Positions 33,955 to 44,528 of a stretch of DNA of 64,000 bases are shown here, piece after piece. The position numbers and the translations under genes were made by a program. Numbering within the stretch: position 1 is the first letter of the stretch; each line of letters starts with the position of its first letter. The stretch covers positions 430,183,669-430,247,668 of the forward strand of contig NC_045429.1 of NCBI RefSeq assembly GCF_902635505.1, given 5' to 3'. Source of the stretch: Sarcophilus harrisii (lineage: Eukaryota; Chordata; Mammalia; Dasyuromorphia; Dasyuridae). The notes beneath the pieces are model-generated. The model did not search any database. It saw only the letters and a program-made list of their open reading frames with translations, and had not been told where the DNA came from.

Positions 33955-34155
33955 CTTTCAAAACCAGTTAATCCAGAAGCATTTAAGTGCCTACTGTATG
34001 CTAGTCACTGTACTAAGTATTGGGAATATAAAGGAACTCAAAGGACAGTTACCTGCTGTCAAGGAACTCATACTCTAATGGGGAGACTACAACTTTAATG
34101 GACAGACAGTTATGAGGGGGGGACATGGATAAGTTGGGGATAAGAAAATCAAGAT
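33955..34155 (-). mobile_element. L2-type 3' end fragment, antisense
   Basis: 'gcatttaagtgcctactgta' and 'ctgtcaaggaactcatactc' are the usual landmarks. Confidence 0.65.
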
Positions 34156-34502
34156 GCTAATTGTGTCCAAAGTACAGGAGCCCTAATGATTCCATCTGAT
34201 CTCACTGCTTTTAATCCTTTCTAGGAAAACAAAGTGCCTGTGAGAGCTACTCTGTCTTCTTCTCATCTTCTCCATCCAATGATTTAAGGGAAAAGCCATT
34301 CTCTTTGGGAAAAGTAATCCAAAATCATTAATTTCTCAGTTTGCAGTCAATTCCAGAGCTGGGAAATTAATTCTTCACTTCAGCTGATTTTTCTAGGCAT
34401 GGATATCAGCTCTGTAGGTATTACTATAGATAGATGTCTGACAGTCTGTCTTTCCTAGCATCCTGCAGTCTGCTCTCTTGCAAAAAATAGTATTTCCTAG
34501 TT

Positions 34503-34525
34503 TCTTTTTTTTTTTTTTTTTTTTG
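34503..34525. repeat. Poly-T run
   Basis: A homopolymer of about 20 T, probably the A-tail of an unidentified antisense retroposon. Confidence 0.7.
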
Positions 34526-34554
34526 TAAATGAAGACATCATTCTCCAAATCATA

Positions 34555-34800
34555 TAGGACCTTGGAGTCACAATTTACCCTTCCTTTCCCCTCACCCCTT
34601 ACATTTCTCAGTTGCCAATTTGTATGGATTCTATTTTCACATTATCTCTCCTATTCATAGCCTCTTTTCCATCTCCACTACCAATATTTATAGACTCTAT
34701 GACTTTTCCACAAACCTTCTTCATCTTTGGCTTTGAAAACTGCAAAAGCCTCCTAATAGTTTTTCCTACCTCCAGTTATTGCTGCTGAATTAGATTTTTT
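34555..34800 (+). mobile_element. L2 LINE 3' fragment
   Basis: 'cttggagtcacaatttaccc', 'tctcagttgccaatttgtat' and 'gcaaaagcctcctaatagtt' correspond to sense L2 ORF2 C-terminal sequence. Confidence 0.65.
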
Positions 34801-34844
34801 TTTCTTTGCTCCATTGCTTTCTTGAGAAGCAGAGCTAACTTTGT

Positions 34845-35470
34845 TGAACTCATAAGTTTTTCATGAGAACCTGAACTTAGCCTCACACACTAGATCAAAG
34901 TGACAAGCATGACCACATGCTGACTTTGCCTATTTATGTTCTTCTGCTTAGTTGGGCATCCCACCTGTAAGGTGCTTCTACAGATAAGATCCCCTTAAGC
35001 CCATTTCCACCATTGCATGCATCCTGTTATTGCTTTAGGGTCCTCAAACTACTGCCTGCTGGTCAGATGCTGCAGCTGAGGACATTTAACCCCCTCACTC
35101 AGGACTATGAAGTTTCTTTATTTAAAGGCCCACAAAACAAATTTTTACTACAATCCAGCTCTCCAACAGTCTGAGGGACAGTGAACTGGCCCCCTGTTTA
35201 AAAAGTTTGAGGACCCTGGTATGAAAAACATATTTTTCTTGTGTAACAGTTGCCTGATGATAAATAAGGAAATTCCCTAACTGCTTTCTTCTGTTATCAC
35301 CTGCTTGCTTTGCCAGTTACAATCTTATATAAACTCTGTGCCTCAGTTCCTCTGCACCGAGTGCTTTAAAAGATAGTGCCATTCAGCTAGCTTATTAAAT
35401 TCTCTATTTTAAAATTAAACCAGTCTTTAATCTCTTCCATTTCTCTGCTATTACAACTTTAGATTCTGGA
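34845..35470 (+). mobile_element. Candidate solitary LTR with a hAT element inside
   Basis: The right part has a TATA box ('atcttatataaactctgtgc' at about 35321) and an ATTAAA signal downstream (near 35393), as in retroviral LTRs. A 183-base hAT element (35036-35218) interrupts it. No internal retroviral region is seen. Class not determined. Confidence 0.4.
35036..35218. mobile_element. Non-autonomous hAT transposon with terminal inverted repeats
   Basis: The left end gggtcctcaaact (35038 onwards) and right end agtttgaggaccc (to about 35216) are exact reverse complements. Inside, 'gtctgagggacagtgaactg' and gccccctgtttaaaa match a hAT-derived element common in mammals. No clear 8-base target duplication was found by eye. 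Confidence 0.75.
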
Positions 35471-35566
35471 AGCCTATGGAAGTGAAGCACAGATCCTTGT
35501 GGTACTAGAGATGAGAGAGGGATAGATTGGAAGTAGGAAAGCTGATTTAATCCTGTTTTGATGAAG

Positions 35567-36012
35567 TGTGAGAATTGAGGGTAAGGAATCCCCTCACAGC
35601 AATGGGATTCCCTTGGCCAGTTGCACAGGTTTGGGAAAGGATTCACAAATCCCGGTAAATACAGGTATGAGGTTTGTGGCAAAGAGTGGGTTTATTTACA
35701 CTAAGAAAATAGTATGCTAAGAAGACAGCTTTCTTAACGTGCAAAATCCTTTTAGGACTTCTGCAAAAATGGGTTAACAAACCCTTGATTGTATCAGGTT
35801 AATCTTGGGGAGCAGTTTGAGTTACTCAATAGAGGATGTTGACTACACCCTCAGGCTGAGATTTCCAATTAAATGAGATTGTTTATCTGGAAGGTGTCTG
35901 GAAAGGGTGTCAGAAGGGGTTTGAAAGTCAGAAACACCTTTTTCCCAAAGATTCCTTTCCAACCCTTCTCCCCCCAAAGATTAAAGGAGACCCAGTTTAT
36001 GTCACTTTGACA
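35567..36012 (-). mobile_element. Candidate solitary LTR of an endogenous retrovirus, antisense
   Basis: On the minus strand the segment starts tgtcaaagtgac near 36012, carries AATAAA ('tgtaaataaacccactcttt') and ends ttctcaca near 35567, giving the TG...CA form of an LTR of about 446 bases. No provirus body is seen alongside. Confidence 0.5.
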
Positions 36013-36580
36013 TTTATGATTTCTATGATGTTGGGTAAATTAATTTCTCTGGACCACGGTTGACATTAAAGATATTAAAATGTTAAGATGTTAAATCATC
36101 TGCATTGCTGCTGCAACCTATGAAGTGATACCTTTCTATCTGACTTGAAAATGAAAATTTCTGTTTATTGTTTATAGCAATGATATCACACCACTAACTG
36201 TATATAAGAATCTACTTGGACCATATTGACTAAGAAAACCATACATGTTAGTTTCCATCTATTTATCTATCTATCTATCTACCTACCTGTCTGTATCTGT
36301 CTGTCTGTCTATCTGTCTATCTATTTATCTATCTATATCTTTCTCTCTATATAAAAACATAGATATAGATTAGCTATGTAACAACTGATATATTTGTATC
36401 TATCTATATGTGTGTATGTATATATGTGCATATATATACATATACATATGTGTGTATACATCAACACATTAAAAACTATAGGATTAAAATCTATAGAATC
36501 TATAGGATAAGATCAGTTTAATCTGGTTTGGGTTACACTCAGGGGTATGGTGATCACAGGCTGCGTTTGAAATCTGTGGT
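36013..36580. repeat. Unassigned DNA with (ATCT)n and AT/GT microsatellites
   Basis: A tetranucleotide tract of ATCT/CTGT lies at 36257-36345 and TATG/CATA repeats at 36400-36465. The rest is unassigned. Confidence 0.75.
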
Positions 36581-37325
36581 CTATGCCATTAGATATAAGC
36601 TCCCTGAAAGTAGGGGGATGTCTTACTTTTCTATTTGTGGCTACAGTACTTTGCATATCATGAGTTTTTAATATATTCTATTTTAACCATCCATCCACCT
36701 ACTCACTTATTCATTTAATTTTCTTATCTGTGTAAGGAGTAAGTTGAATCTGATTATTATTATACCATCTGTTATACCATTTATTATACCATCCATCTGT
36801 TTTTTCTCATTCCTACTCTTCAAATTGTAAACTTTGATGGGCTAGGTTTGAAGTTCCATGTGAGGATCAACCCAGCTAAATTAGGAAGATCTCATCATCA
36901 AAATGTTGATAACCAGGTGAAGAACTATACCAACAGATCAACTCCTGTGGTCATCTCTTGAGAAACTGCAGGGATTTAACATGCTATGATGTCAGGGCTA
37001 CAGGTATCAATGCAATTACAGATCTTTGACAGCAATTTTGATCATGCTACCTCCCTGCTCAGAAATTTTTTTGGAGCTCCCCATTGCTTTTTGAATAAAA
37101 GCCAACATGAAAAAGCTTGGCATTCAAAGTCCTTCAACATCTAAAATTTCTTTATTTCTAAAACCTTATCTCAAACTCCTCCCTTTGGCAAATCATTGCT
37201 CTCCAGGCTCCTCCTATTCTCTTCTACCTCTGTACCTTTACTCGGGGTGCTTTTCTCTATTTGAAAGATCCCTTTTCTCAACCTCTTATTTATTTTTCAT
37301 TTACAACACATTACTTTTTAATCAT
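36581..37325 (+). mobile_element. L2 LINE 3' fragments
   Basis: A short end at 36581-36670 ('agatataagctccctgaaag') is followed after about 330 unassigned bases by a longer sense fragment at 37000-37325 with 'agctccccattgctttttga', 'agcttggcattcaaagtcct' and 'aaagatcccttttctcaacc'. Confidence 0.65.
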
Positions 37326-38195
37326 GCATTGTAAAAAAAAAATGGATTCCAAATTCTCTCTCTCTCTCTCACAATCTTTTTCCATCCTTTGAGAAGACAA
37401 ACTATAATATTCATTCTGTGTGAAGCCATACAAAGCACATTTTCACATTACATGTTGCAATAGAAAACACACACATACATACACATACACACAAACACAG
37501 AAAAATAAAGAAAGTGAAAAAAGCCTGCTTCAATCTTTATTCAGAGTTCACTAGTTCTCTTTCTGAAACTAGACAGCATTTTTTTTTTAATTACGGGTCC
37601 TTTGGAATTATCTTAGATCATTGTCTTGATTAGAGATTCCTTTCATAAATGATTGTTGTTACAATATTGCTGTTACTGTGTATAAGATTCTCCAGGTTCT
37701 GCTCACCTCACCAGACATCAGTTCATAAGAAACTTTTCAGGTTTTTCTGAAACTATCTGACTCATCTTTCTTATAGAACAATAGTACTTCATCATGATCA
37801 TATGCCACAATTTTCTGCCCATTCCCTAGTTATTAAGCATGCCCTCAACTTCCATTACTTTGCTGCCACAAAAAGAACTGCTACAAGTATCACTTTACAT
37901 GTAGGATAATCTCCTACGTGGATAATCTCCAAACAACAAGAATGACAGATCTCTTTGGGAGTCAACTGGTAATATTAAGTTAAAAAGTATGCATAGTCAT
38001 AAAGCCCTTTGAGAATAGCTATGAATTGTTTTTTTAGAATTTTTAAACTAGTTCACTACTCTGTCAACAATTTTCCCACATCCCCTCCAGCATTTGTCGT
38101 TTTCTTTTTCTGTCACATTAGCTAATCTGATAGGTCAGATAGATTGAGAGTTGTTTTAATTTGCATTTCTCTAATCAATGTGATTTAGATCATTT

Positions 38196-38471
38196 TTATT
38201 TAAACATGCATACAAAAAAGGGAAAGAAAAAAAACTGTACAGTAGAACATGAGAGCATTCAAAATACAAAGCAATAAATTTTTATTTCAAGAAAGCTTAT
38301 GTAATAAATACTACACATTGTGTTAAGAGCTATCCATCTTTTCTTTGCTTCCTTTTGTTCTCTACTGTGAAGTTTTTGCCTTATTCTTTTTTCCTCCTTC
38401 TTCCCTCCCTTCCCCCAAGAAAGCTTACAATTAAGTACCAATCTATTTCTCTCTGCCTATCATCTATATGT

Positions 38472-38502
<31 letters not shown>

Positions 38503-39174
38503 CTCACATGAATACACAATATATATATATGTATATATTTTGTATGTATGTATGTACACATATACATATACACATGCATATACATAGGTAGCTATAATAA
38601 ATATTTATAGCAGCTTGTTATTACAATTATCTCTAGCACTAGGGCATAGTGAATGGTGTCTCTGACCTCTGGTCTTCCTTCAGTTCTCCTCTCTGGCCTC
38701 CAGTAAACATCCACAGCCAGCAGTATCCCTGCCCTTCTGCTTCTGTACTCACTAGGTATGTGCCAGTTCCTTCTCACCAAAGGGTAGGTCTTGGCAACAC
38801 AGATAGGTCCTTTATTGAGTTTCATTCAGTCTTTCCCAACGTAAACCCCAGACTCTCAACACTCTCCAGGAAGTGAAAATTCTTGTAGTGAGGCTACCTT
38901 CCAACCAACCTAGCTAACTCCAGGGCTTGACACTTAGCAGAGCTAGCCTGGTACTATTTAAATTTCACAAGAACCAAATCTCCATCTTTGTATTTCTGTT
39001 TTGATCTCTAGTTGTCTCAGGAAAATCACTGTCCTGCCCCAACTCTTGTTTATTTTCAGTACTCTATATTCAAACTGAGCCACTACTTGGTTTTATTTAT
39101 TGGAGACATCTGATGAGCTTGGAATTTTTTTTTTTTTTTACCTACTCCATCTTTTCCCAAGAATTCTTTATCTT
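38196..39174 (-). mobile_element. L1/HAL1 5' end fragment and microsatellites inside the L1 3'UTR
   Basis: Read on the minus strand from about 39165, 'ttgggaaaagatggagtagg' is an L1-type 5'UTR start followed by a GC-richer leader to about 38640. A (CA)n/(TA)n tract lies at 38470-38570. Flanks read 'gatcattttt' on the left and 'gagcattttt' on the right, so this is either an insertion or a rearrangement. Confidence 0.5.
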
Positions 39175-39526
39175 GAGCATTTTTAAGAAATGAGATTATT
39201 GATAGCTTTGATTCCTTCTCCTGAAAAGTGCAGGCCCATATCCTTTGACAATTTATCAACTAAGGAATGGCTTTTATTTTTATAAATTTGATTCAGTTGC
39301 ATAGAAAATGGAGAAATGATATCTTTATCACAAAAATTTGATTCTCTCTAGAGCATTTTTAAGAAATGTGATTATTGATAGTTTTGATTTCTTCTCCTGA
39401 AAAGTGCAGACCCATATCTTTTGACAATTTATCAACCAAGGAATGGCTTTTATTTTTATAAATTTGATTCAGTTACACATGAATTTGAGAAATGATATCT
39501 TTATCACAGAAATTTGATGCAAAATT
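39175..39526 (-). repeat. 176-bp tandem duplication in the L1 3'UTR
   Basis: Units start gagcatttttaagaaatg at 39175 and 39351 and stay about 90% alike by eye for most of their length (shared 'tatttttataaatttgattc'). Confidence 0.9.
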
Positions 39527-40419
39527 TCCCCCAAGTTTTTCTTTTCCTTCTAATTTAGCTACATTAGTTTTTTTGTTTTGTTTTGTCATTGTTGTTGTTT
39601 TGCAAAACCTTTAAAATTTTATGTAATCAAACTATCCAATTTTATTTCCTGTGATCCTCTCTATATCATTGCTTGGTAATAAATTCTTCCTTTATCCATA
39701 GATCTGACAAATGACATTTTTCCACGTTACCCTAATTTATTAATATCATGCTTTTTGTCTAAGTCTTTTGTCCATTTTGACCTTATTTTGATAAACACTA
39801 TAAGATATTGATCCATGTCTACTATCTGTCTAATTGCATTCCAGTTTTATCCACAATTTTCATCAAAAGGTGAATTCTTATTCCCAAAGCTTGGATCTTT
39901 GACTTGATGAAACACTAGGTTGCTAGGATCATTTACTACTATTTATTGTGTCTCTAATCTTTCCACTGATTCACTATTTTATTTCTCAGCCAGTGCCTGA
40001 TTATTTTCATGATTACCACTGTGTAGTATAGTTTGAAATCTCATACTGTTAAGCTTCTTTTAATAACATTTTCCCCAATGATTCCCTTGATATTCTTTAT
40101 CTTTTGTTCTTGCAGATGAATTTTGTTATGATTTTTTTCTAACTCAATAAAGTGATTATTTGTAGGATGATTGGTATTGAATTGAATAAGTAAATTAGCT
40201 TGGGTACAATTGTCATTTTTATTATATTGGCTCAGCCTGCCCCTTGAAAATTAATATTTATCCAGTTGTTAAAATCTGCCTTTATTTGAGTGAAAAATAC
40301 TTTATAATTTTGTCCATGTAGTCCCTGGGTTTGTGTTGGCTGATAGATTTCCAAGTATTTTATAGTATCTGCAGTTATGTTAAATAGAATTTCTCTTTCT
40401 CACTCTTTCTGCTGAGTTT

Positions 40420-40475
40420 TTTATATATACATATATATGTGTATATATATATACATATAGATATATATAAATGTT
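40420..40475. repeat. (TATATG)n-like microsatellite inside L1
   Basis: TATATACATA/TATATG repeats interrupt the antisense ORF2 sequence. Confidence 0.8.
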
Positions 40476-41957
40476 GATGAATCATGTGGGTTTATTTTAT
40501 GTTCTACAACTATGGTAAGGTTGTTGTTTCAACCAACTTTTAATTTGATTCTTTAGAATTCTCTATGCATAACATCATATCATTGGCAAAAAGGATAGTT
40601 TTGTTTCCTCTTTGTCTGTTTTTATTCCTTCAATTTCTTTTTCTTATTGCTATTGGTAGGTAGCATTTCTAATATAATGCTGAAGAATAGTGGTGATAAT
40701 GGACATCCTTGCCTCACTCCTGATCTTATTCAAAAGATTTCAAGTTTATTGCCATTGCAGATTATGCTTACTTTTGATCTTAGGTAGAAACTGCTTATTA
40801 TTTGAAGAAAGATGCCATTTATTCACATGATTTCTAATATTTTAATAGATATGAGTGTTGTATTTTGTCAAAAATTATCTCTGCATTTACTGATATAAAT
40901 CTGTCTGGTCTTGAGGAGTTTTCCTTAGGGAGATCAACTGTGTTTTTTTTTTTTTAATTTTGTTTCCTAAGATAGGGTTATTTAAGTTATACAGGATCAT
41001 TTATTTTATTTTCTCTTCTAATAATCTGGACATTTTATGTATTTGTAAACATTTAGCAATTTCACTTAGATTATCTGTTTTACCACCATACAATTAGACA
41101 AAATAATTCCTAATAATTATTTTAATTTCATTGGTGGTATATTCACCCTTTTCATTTTTGAGACTGGCACTTTGGTTTCCTCCTTTATCTTATTTAATTA
41201 AATTAACCAGTGGTTTATCTATCTTACTGATTTCATAAAACTAGATTCTAGTTTTATTAATTTGTTTAACTTTTAATTTTCTTAATCTCTCCTTGGATTT
41301 TCAGGATTGCTGTTTTGATGCTTAAATGGAGATTCTGCATTCACACTTTTTCTAGGGTATGAATATTTTTAAAACATCTACATGGCCAATTCATTTATCT
41401 GCTTTTTCTCTCTTTTATTGTTATAAAAATCTAGAGATATACATTTTCCCCATGTACTGCTTTGTCTTCATTCCCTGAATTTTGGTATGTTGTCTAATTG
41501 TTGTCATGCTCTTTAACAAAACTATTGATTGTTTCTTTGATTCTTTCATTTATCCAATCATTCTTTAATATTAGACTATTTAGTTTCTAACTAATTTTTA
41601 ATTTATTTTTCACAGCACTATGTTGAATGTAATTTTTATTGCATTATGGTCTGGAAAAGGTGCATTTAATATTTCTGATTTTCTGCATTTGCTTGTGGGG
41701 TTTTTAATACTCTAATAATGGTCGATTTTTGTGAAAGTAGAAGGTACAGGTGAGAAAAGATTATATTCCTTTCTATTCCTATTCAATCTTCTCCAGTAGT
41801 CTATCATCTCTAACTTTTATACAATTTTATTTATTGCTTTAATATCTTTTTTATGATTAGATTTATTAAGCTTTTAGAGGAAAAGTTGAAGTTGGCCATT
41901 AGTATAGTATAGCTTTTCACCTATAATTCTTTAAATTTTCCCTTTAAAAATTAAATG

Positions 41958-42106
41958 AAGGGACAGCTAGGTGGCACAATGGATAGAGCATCAGCCCTGA
42001 AGTCAGGAGGACCTGAGTTCAAATATGACCTCAGACACTTAATACTTCCTAGTTGTGTGACCCCAGGCAAGTCACTTAACCCCAATTGCCTCAGGGAAAA
42101 AAGAAT
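41958..42106 (+). mobile_element. Well-preserved tRNA-derived SINE (MAR1/WSINE type) inside L1
   Basis: 'gggacagctaggtggcacaa', 'aggaggacctgagttcaaat', 'tgtgtgaccccaggcaagtc' and 'ttaaccccaattgcctcagg' are almost unmutated against the remembered consensus, with A-box and B-box-like regions. It ends in an A-rich tail. ttaaatg flanks both sides (41951-41957 and 42107-42113), consistent with a short target-site duplication. Confidence 0.9.
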
Positions 42107-42639
42107 TTAAATGCTATGTCATTCAGTGTATATGTGTTTAGCATTAATATTGTTTCATTTTCTATGATACCTTTTAGTAAAATATAGTTTCCTTGCAAAT
42201 TTCTTTTATTTACATCTATTTTTGCTTGTGCTTTGAAATAATGATTGCTATCCCTATCTTTCCCTAACTTTTATTTCAGCTGAAATATAATAGATTCTAC
42301 TCCTCTCCTTCCCTTATTTTAATTCTGTATATGTCTTTCTATTTCAAGCATGTTTCTTGTAAGCAACATGTTGTTGGATTCTGGTTTGTAATCCATACTT
42401 CCATTTTAGCAACTGCTTCTCTTTGCCTAAAAGGAAGTAGTTTCTGTGTCAGTATGGTCCGTTCAACACTAAATCATTCATTTTAGCCCATCATTAAATG
42501 GAACTTTATTCCAAAGAAATTCTTCCCTTCTTAGACTTCTTTTAGTTATCATTTAAATTTTTTGTCCTTTCCCACAAACTGTTGCCAACTTTCTTTCTTG
42601 TTGACCCCTGACTTGGGGCCATAGTATCATAAATTTAGC

Positions 42640-43055
42640 AATACATTTGTCTTTAAGAGATTATTAAATCCAACCTTTGAACTTTTTTTTTTGGCTCAAA
42701 CTTATGATTTCAATATTACAGGAAACTCCCCATGAGGAAATTCCCTCACAGATATAGATTGACACTTGCTCTGCAACTTAGTCTTAGAGAGTTGACCAGG
42801 GCACTAAAAGGTTAAGCATGTGTTGGGACATGAACCTAAATTTTCTTGACTCTGAGACCAGTTCTCACCCTCAAATTAAAGACTAAAGGCTAAAGAAACT
42901 GAGGTCCAGAGAAGTCATGTCACCTATCCGATGTTACTTAAAGAGTAAGTTGGCAGTGTTGAGAGTCATCAAATGCCCACGTCAGATGATCCCTGGTCTT
43001 CCCAGAATGATTCTAGAGTCAAAGCACCCTGCTTCCCCCAAAGAACTTAGCATCT
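42640..43055 (+). mobile_element. MIR SINE fragments
   Basis: 'actgaggtccagagaagtca' and 'tgtcacctatccgatgttac' (about 42900) fit the MIR core; 42650-42860 holds an earlier, poorer copy. Confidence 0.55.
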
Positions 43056-43429
43056 ACTACTGCCTTAGATCCTCTTCCTTCCAGAGATCCCTGTAAACTA
43101 TTTCAGATCAGGGAACTGGGGCATGGTTTTATTCCCTCTAGTGTCCAGTCCAGAGATCTGCATGCAGTGAGTCATCCTAAAGCATCTGTGCCTATACTTG
43201 ATTTCTTTATTGGGAAGAAAGATACTAGAAGGAATAGATGAGCAGATTTCCCAAGATTATGGACAAAGAAGGAGACAAAGCTATAAATCTTTAGGGCAAA
43301 GGGTCAATGATAGGAGGGAGCCTATAATATTGCCTTTCCCACTCCACCACATAAGTGTGGATGATGACACACATGGTAAGAAATATACATACATGCACAC
43401 ATACTGCTGTTCATACTGGTCATCTTCCC
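43056..43429. other. No recognisable feature
   Basis: No exon, repeat or promoter signal recognised. Confidence 0.4.
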
Positions 43430-44030
43430 AAATCTGTGTCCCAGCCTAAAATATATTTGTCTTCTCTTTTTCTTATTCCCCTTTTAGAGATCAACTCAAG
43501 GATCATTTCCTGCTTGACACTTTTTCTGATCCTTCTAGTTACTGCCTTCCCTCATTACTTTATTGTACTGTGTACATTTTTATGTACCCATCTCCTACAA
43601 AAATCTAAAGCTCCTTGGTAAGAGTCTGTCTCATTTTTATTATGATATTTTCAGCAACCAGAACAGTGACTGGCACATAATAGGTGATAAAATAAATACT
43701 TGTAACTTCATTTTGTTCAGTGTTCCATATACTGCGGTGTCATATTTTTAGAATGAATTGGCAACCAAGTACAGAGTGTAGAAGAGACCACTAGAACATT
43801 CCAGAAGCCCAGTTGCTAGTTGCTAGTGCCTTCTTATCACCCCAAATTGTCTTATATCCATTTTGTATATGTTTTGTTTATATTTAATGGAACTATTCTG
43901 CCTCTTCCAATAGGATGAAAGCTCTATAAAGGCAGGGATTGTTTAATCTTTGTGTACATTCAACTTCTACCAAAGTGTGTGACTCAGAGTAAATATTCAA
44001 TGTTACTTAATCGATTGAAAACCTGAGCTC
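43430..44030 (+). mobile_element. Two L2 LINE 3' ends
   Basis: Copy 1 (43430-43715) has a diverged aaagctccttggtaagagtctgt region (from about 43607), then 'gaacagtgactggcacataa' and 'aaataaatacttgtaacttc'. Copy 2 (43800-44030) has 'ggatgaaagctctataaagg' and 'gtgtgactcagagtaaatat'. Confidence 0.7.
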
Positions 44031-44235
44031 TAGTTTTAGTAGGAAGAAGAAAAGAGAGAATGAAGAGAGGAAAGGGAGAAAGATGGAGAAGAGGAGAAAG
44101 TACTTTTCTCAGATAGTCACTGCTTCCCACTGCCCCCTGCCCCCACATGTTGTTCCCACCACACCCATTTATCTGTACTCAGGATCTGTACACCACACAT
44201 CTATATAAGATCTTTATCTGTCCTCTGCTGAGGGT

Positions 44236-44369
44236 AAGTTTTCCCCAGAGCCGTAGTCTCCTCACAGGGAAAAGGAGTTTTCCATGTGGTCATTGCATCA
44301 TAACTTTCTTTCTTCTTGTGAGTCCCCCCACCTCTGCAGGGATGGGCAGGGAAAACCCCAAGTGCTGGG
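44236..44369 (+). promoter_or_regulatory. Candidate kappaB-like sites upstream of the CCL1-like gene
   Basis: Three G/C-flanked A/T cores lie within 150 bases upstream of the TATA box: gttttcccc near 44236, a gggaaaa...ttttcc pair near 44268-44283, and gggaaaacccc at 44349-44359. The last is closest to the Rel/NF-kappaB consensus but has one off-consensus base. Inflammatory chemokine promoters usually carry such sites; binding is inferred. Confidence 0.4.
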
Positions 44370-44377
44370 TATAAATA
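44370..44377 (+). promoter_or_regulatory. TATA box of the CCL1-like gene
   Basis: tataaata lies 75 bases before the start codon, predicting a transcription start near 44400 and a 5'UTR of about 50 bases, normal for CC chemokine genes. Confidence 0.75.
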
Positions 44378-44452
44378 CCCTAGACCTGGGGAGATGGGGA
44401 TACAGAAGAACTTGAAGGCACATCATCCTCAGAAGCATCAGTTCACTCCAAG

Positions 44453-44528
44453 ATGCAGCACACCCCTGTGGTCATGCTATGCCTTCTGCTTATAACACTG
44501 GGGCCTCAAGATTGCTCTACCAGTAGTT
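44453..44528 (+). CDS. CCL1: CCL1-like gene, coding exon 1 (signal peptide)
   Basis: 76 bases, 25 codons plus one base. The ATG is the first in the predicted transcript. Donor gtaagt follows at 44529. It encodes the hydrophobic leader with the CLLLITLG core. Confidence 0.88.

Larger units (their letters stand above)
37326..42470 (-). mobile_element. Composite marsupial L1, antisense: 3'UTR and much of ORF2
   Basis: The 3'UTR occupies 37326-38195 ('ctgttactgtgtataagatt', 'tcttatagaacaatagtact'). It resumes at 39175 and runs into antisense ORF2 from about 39530; 'ggtgataatggacatccttg' (about 40692), 'ctcagcctgccccttgaaaa' and 'gcattatggtctggaaaagg' are reverse transcriptase to endonuclease landmarks. 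The last clear L1 sequence is near 42400 ('gcaacatgttgttggattct'). A second LINE piece (38196-39174), a 176-base tandem duplication and a SINE (41958-42106) interrupt it. Not coding. Confidence 0.8.

Noticed and set aside
41958-42106. tRNA gene
   Set aside because: A-box and B-box-like parts belong to a tRNA-derived SINE; no cloverleaf anticodon arm is evident.
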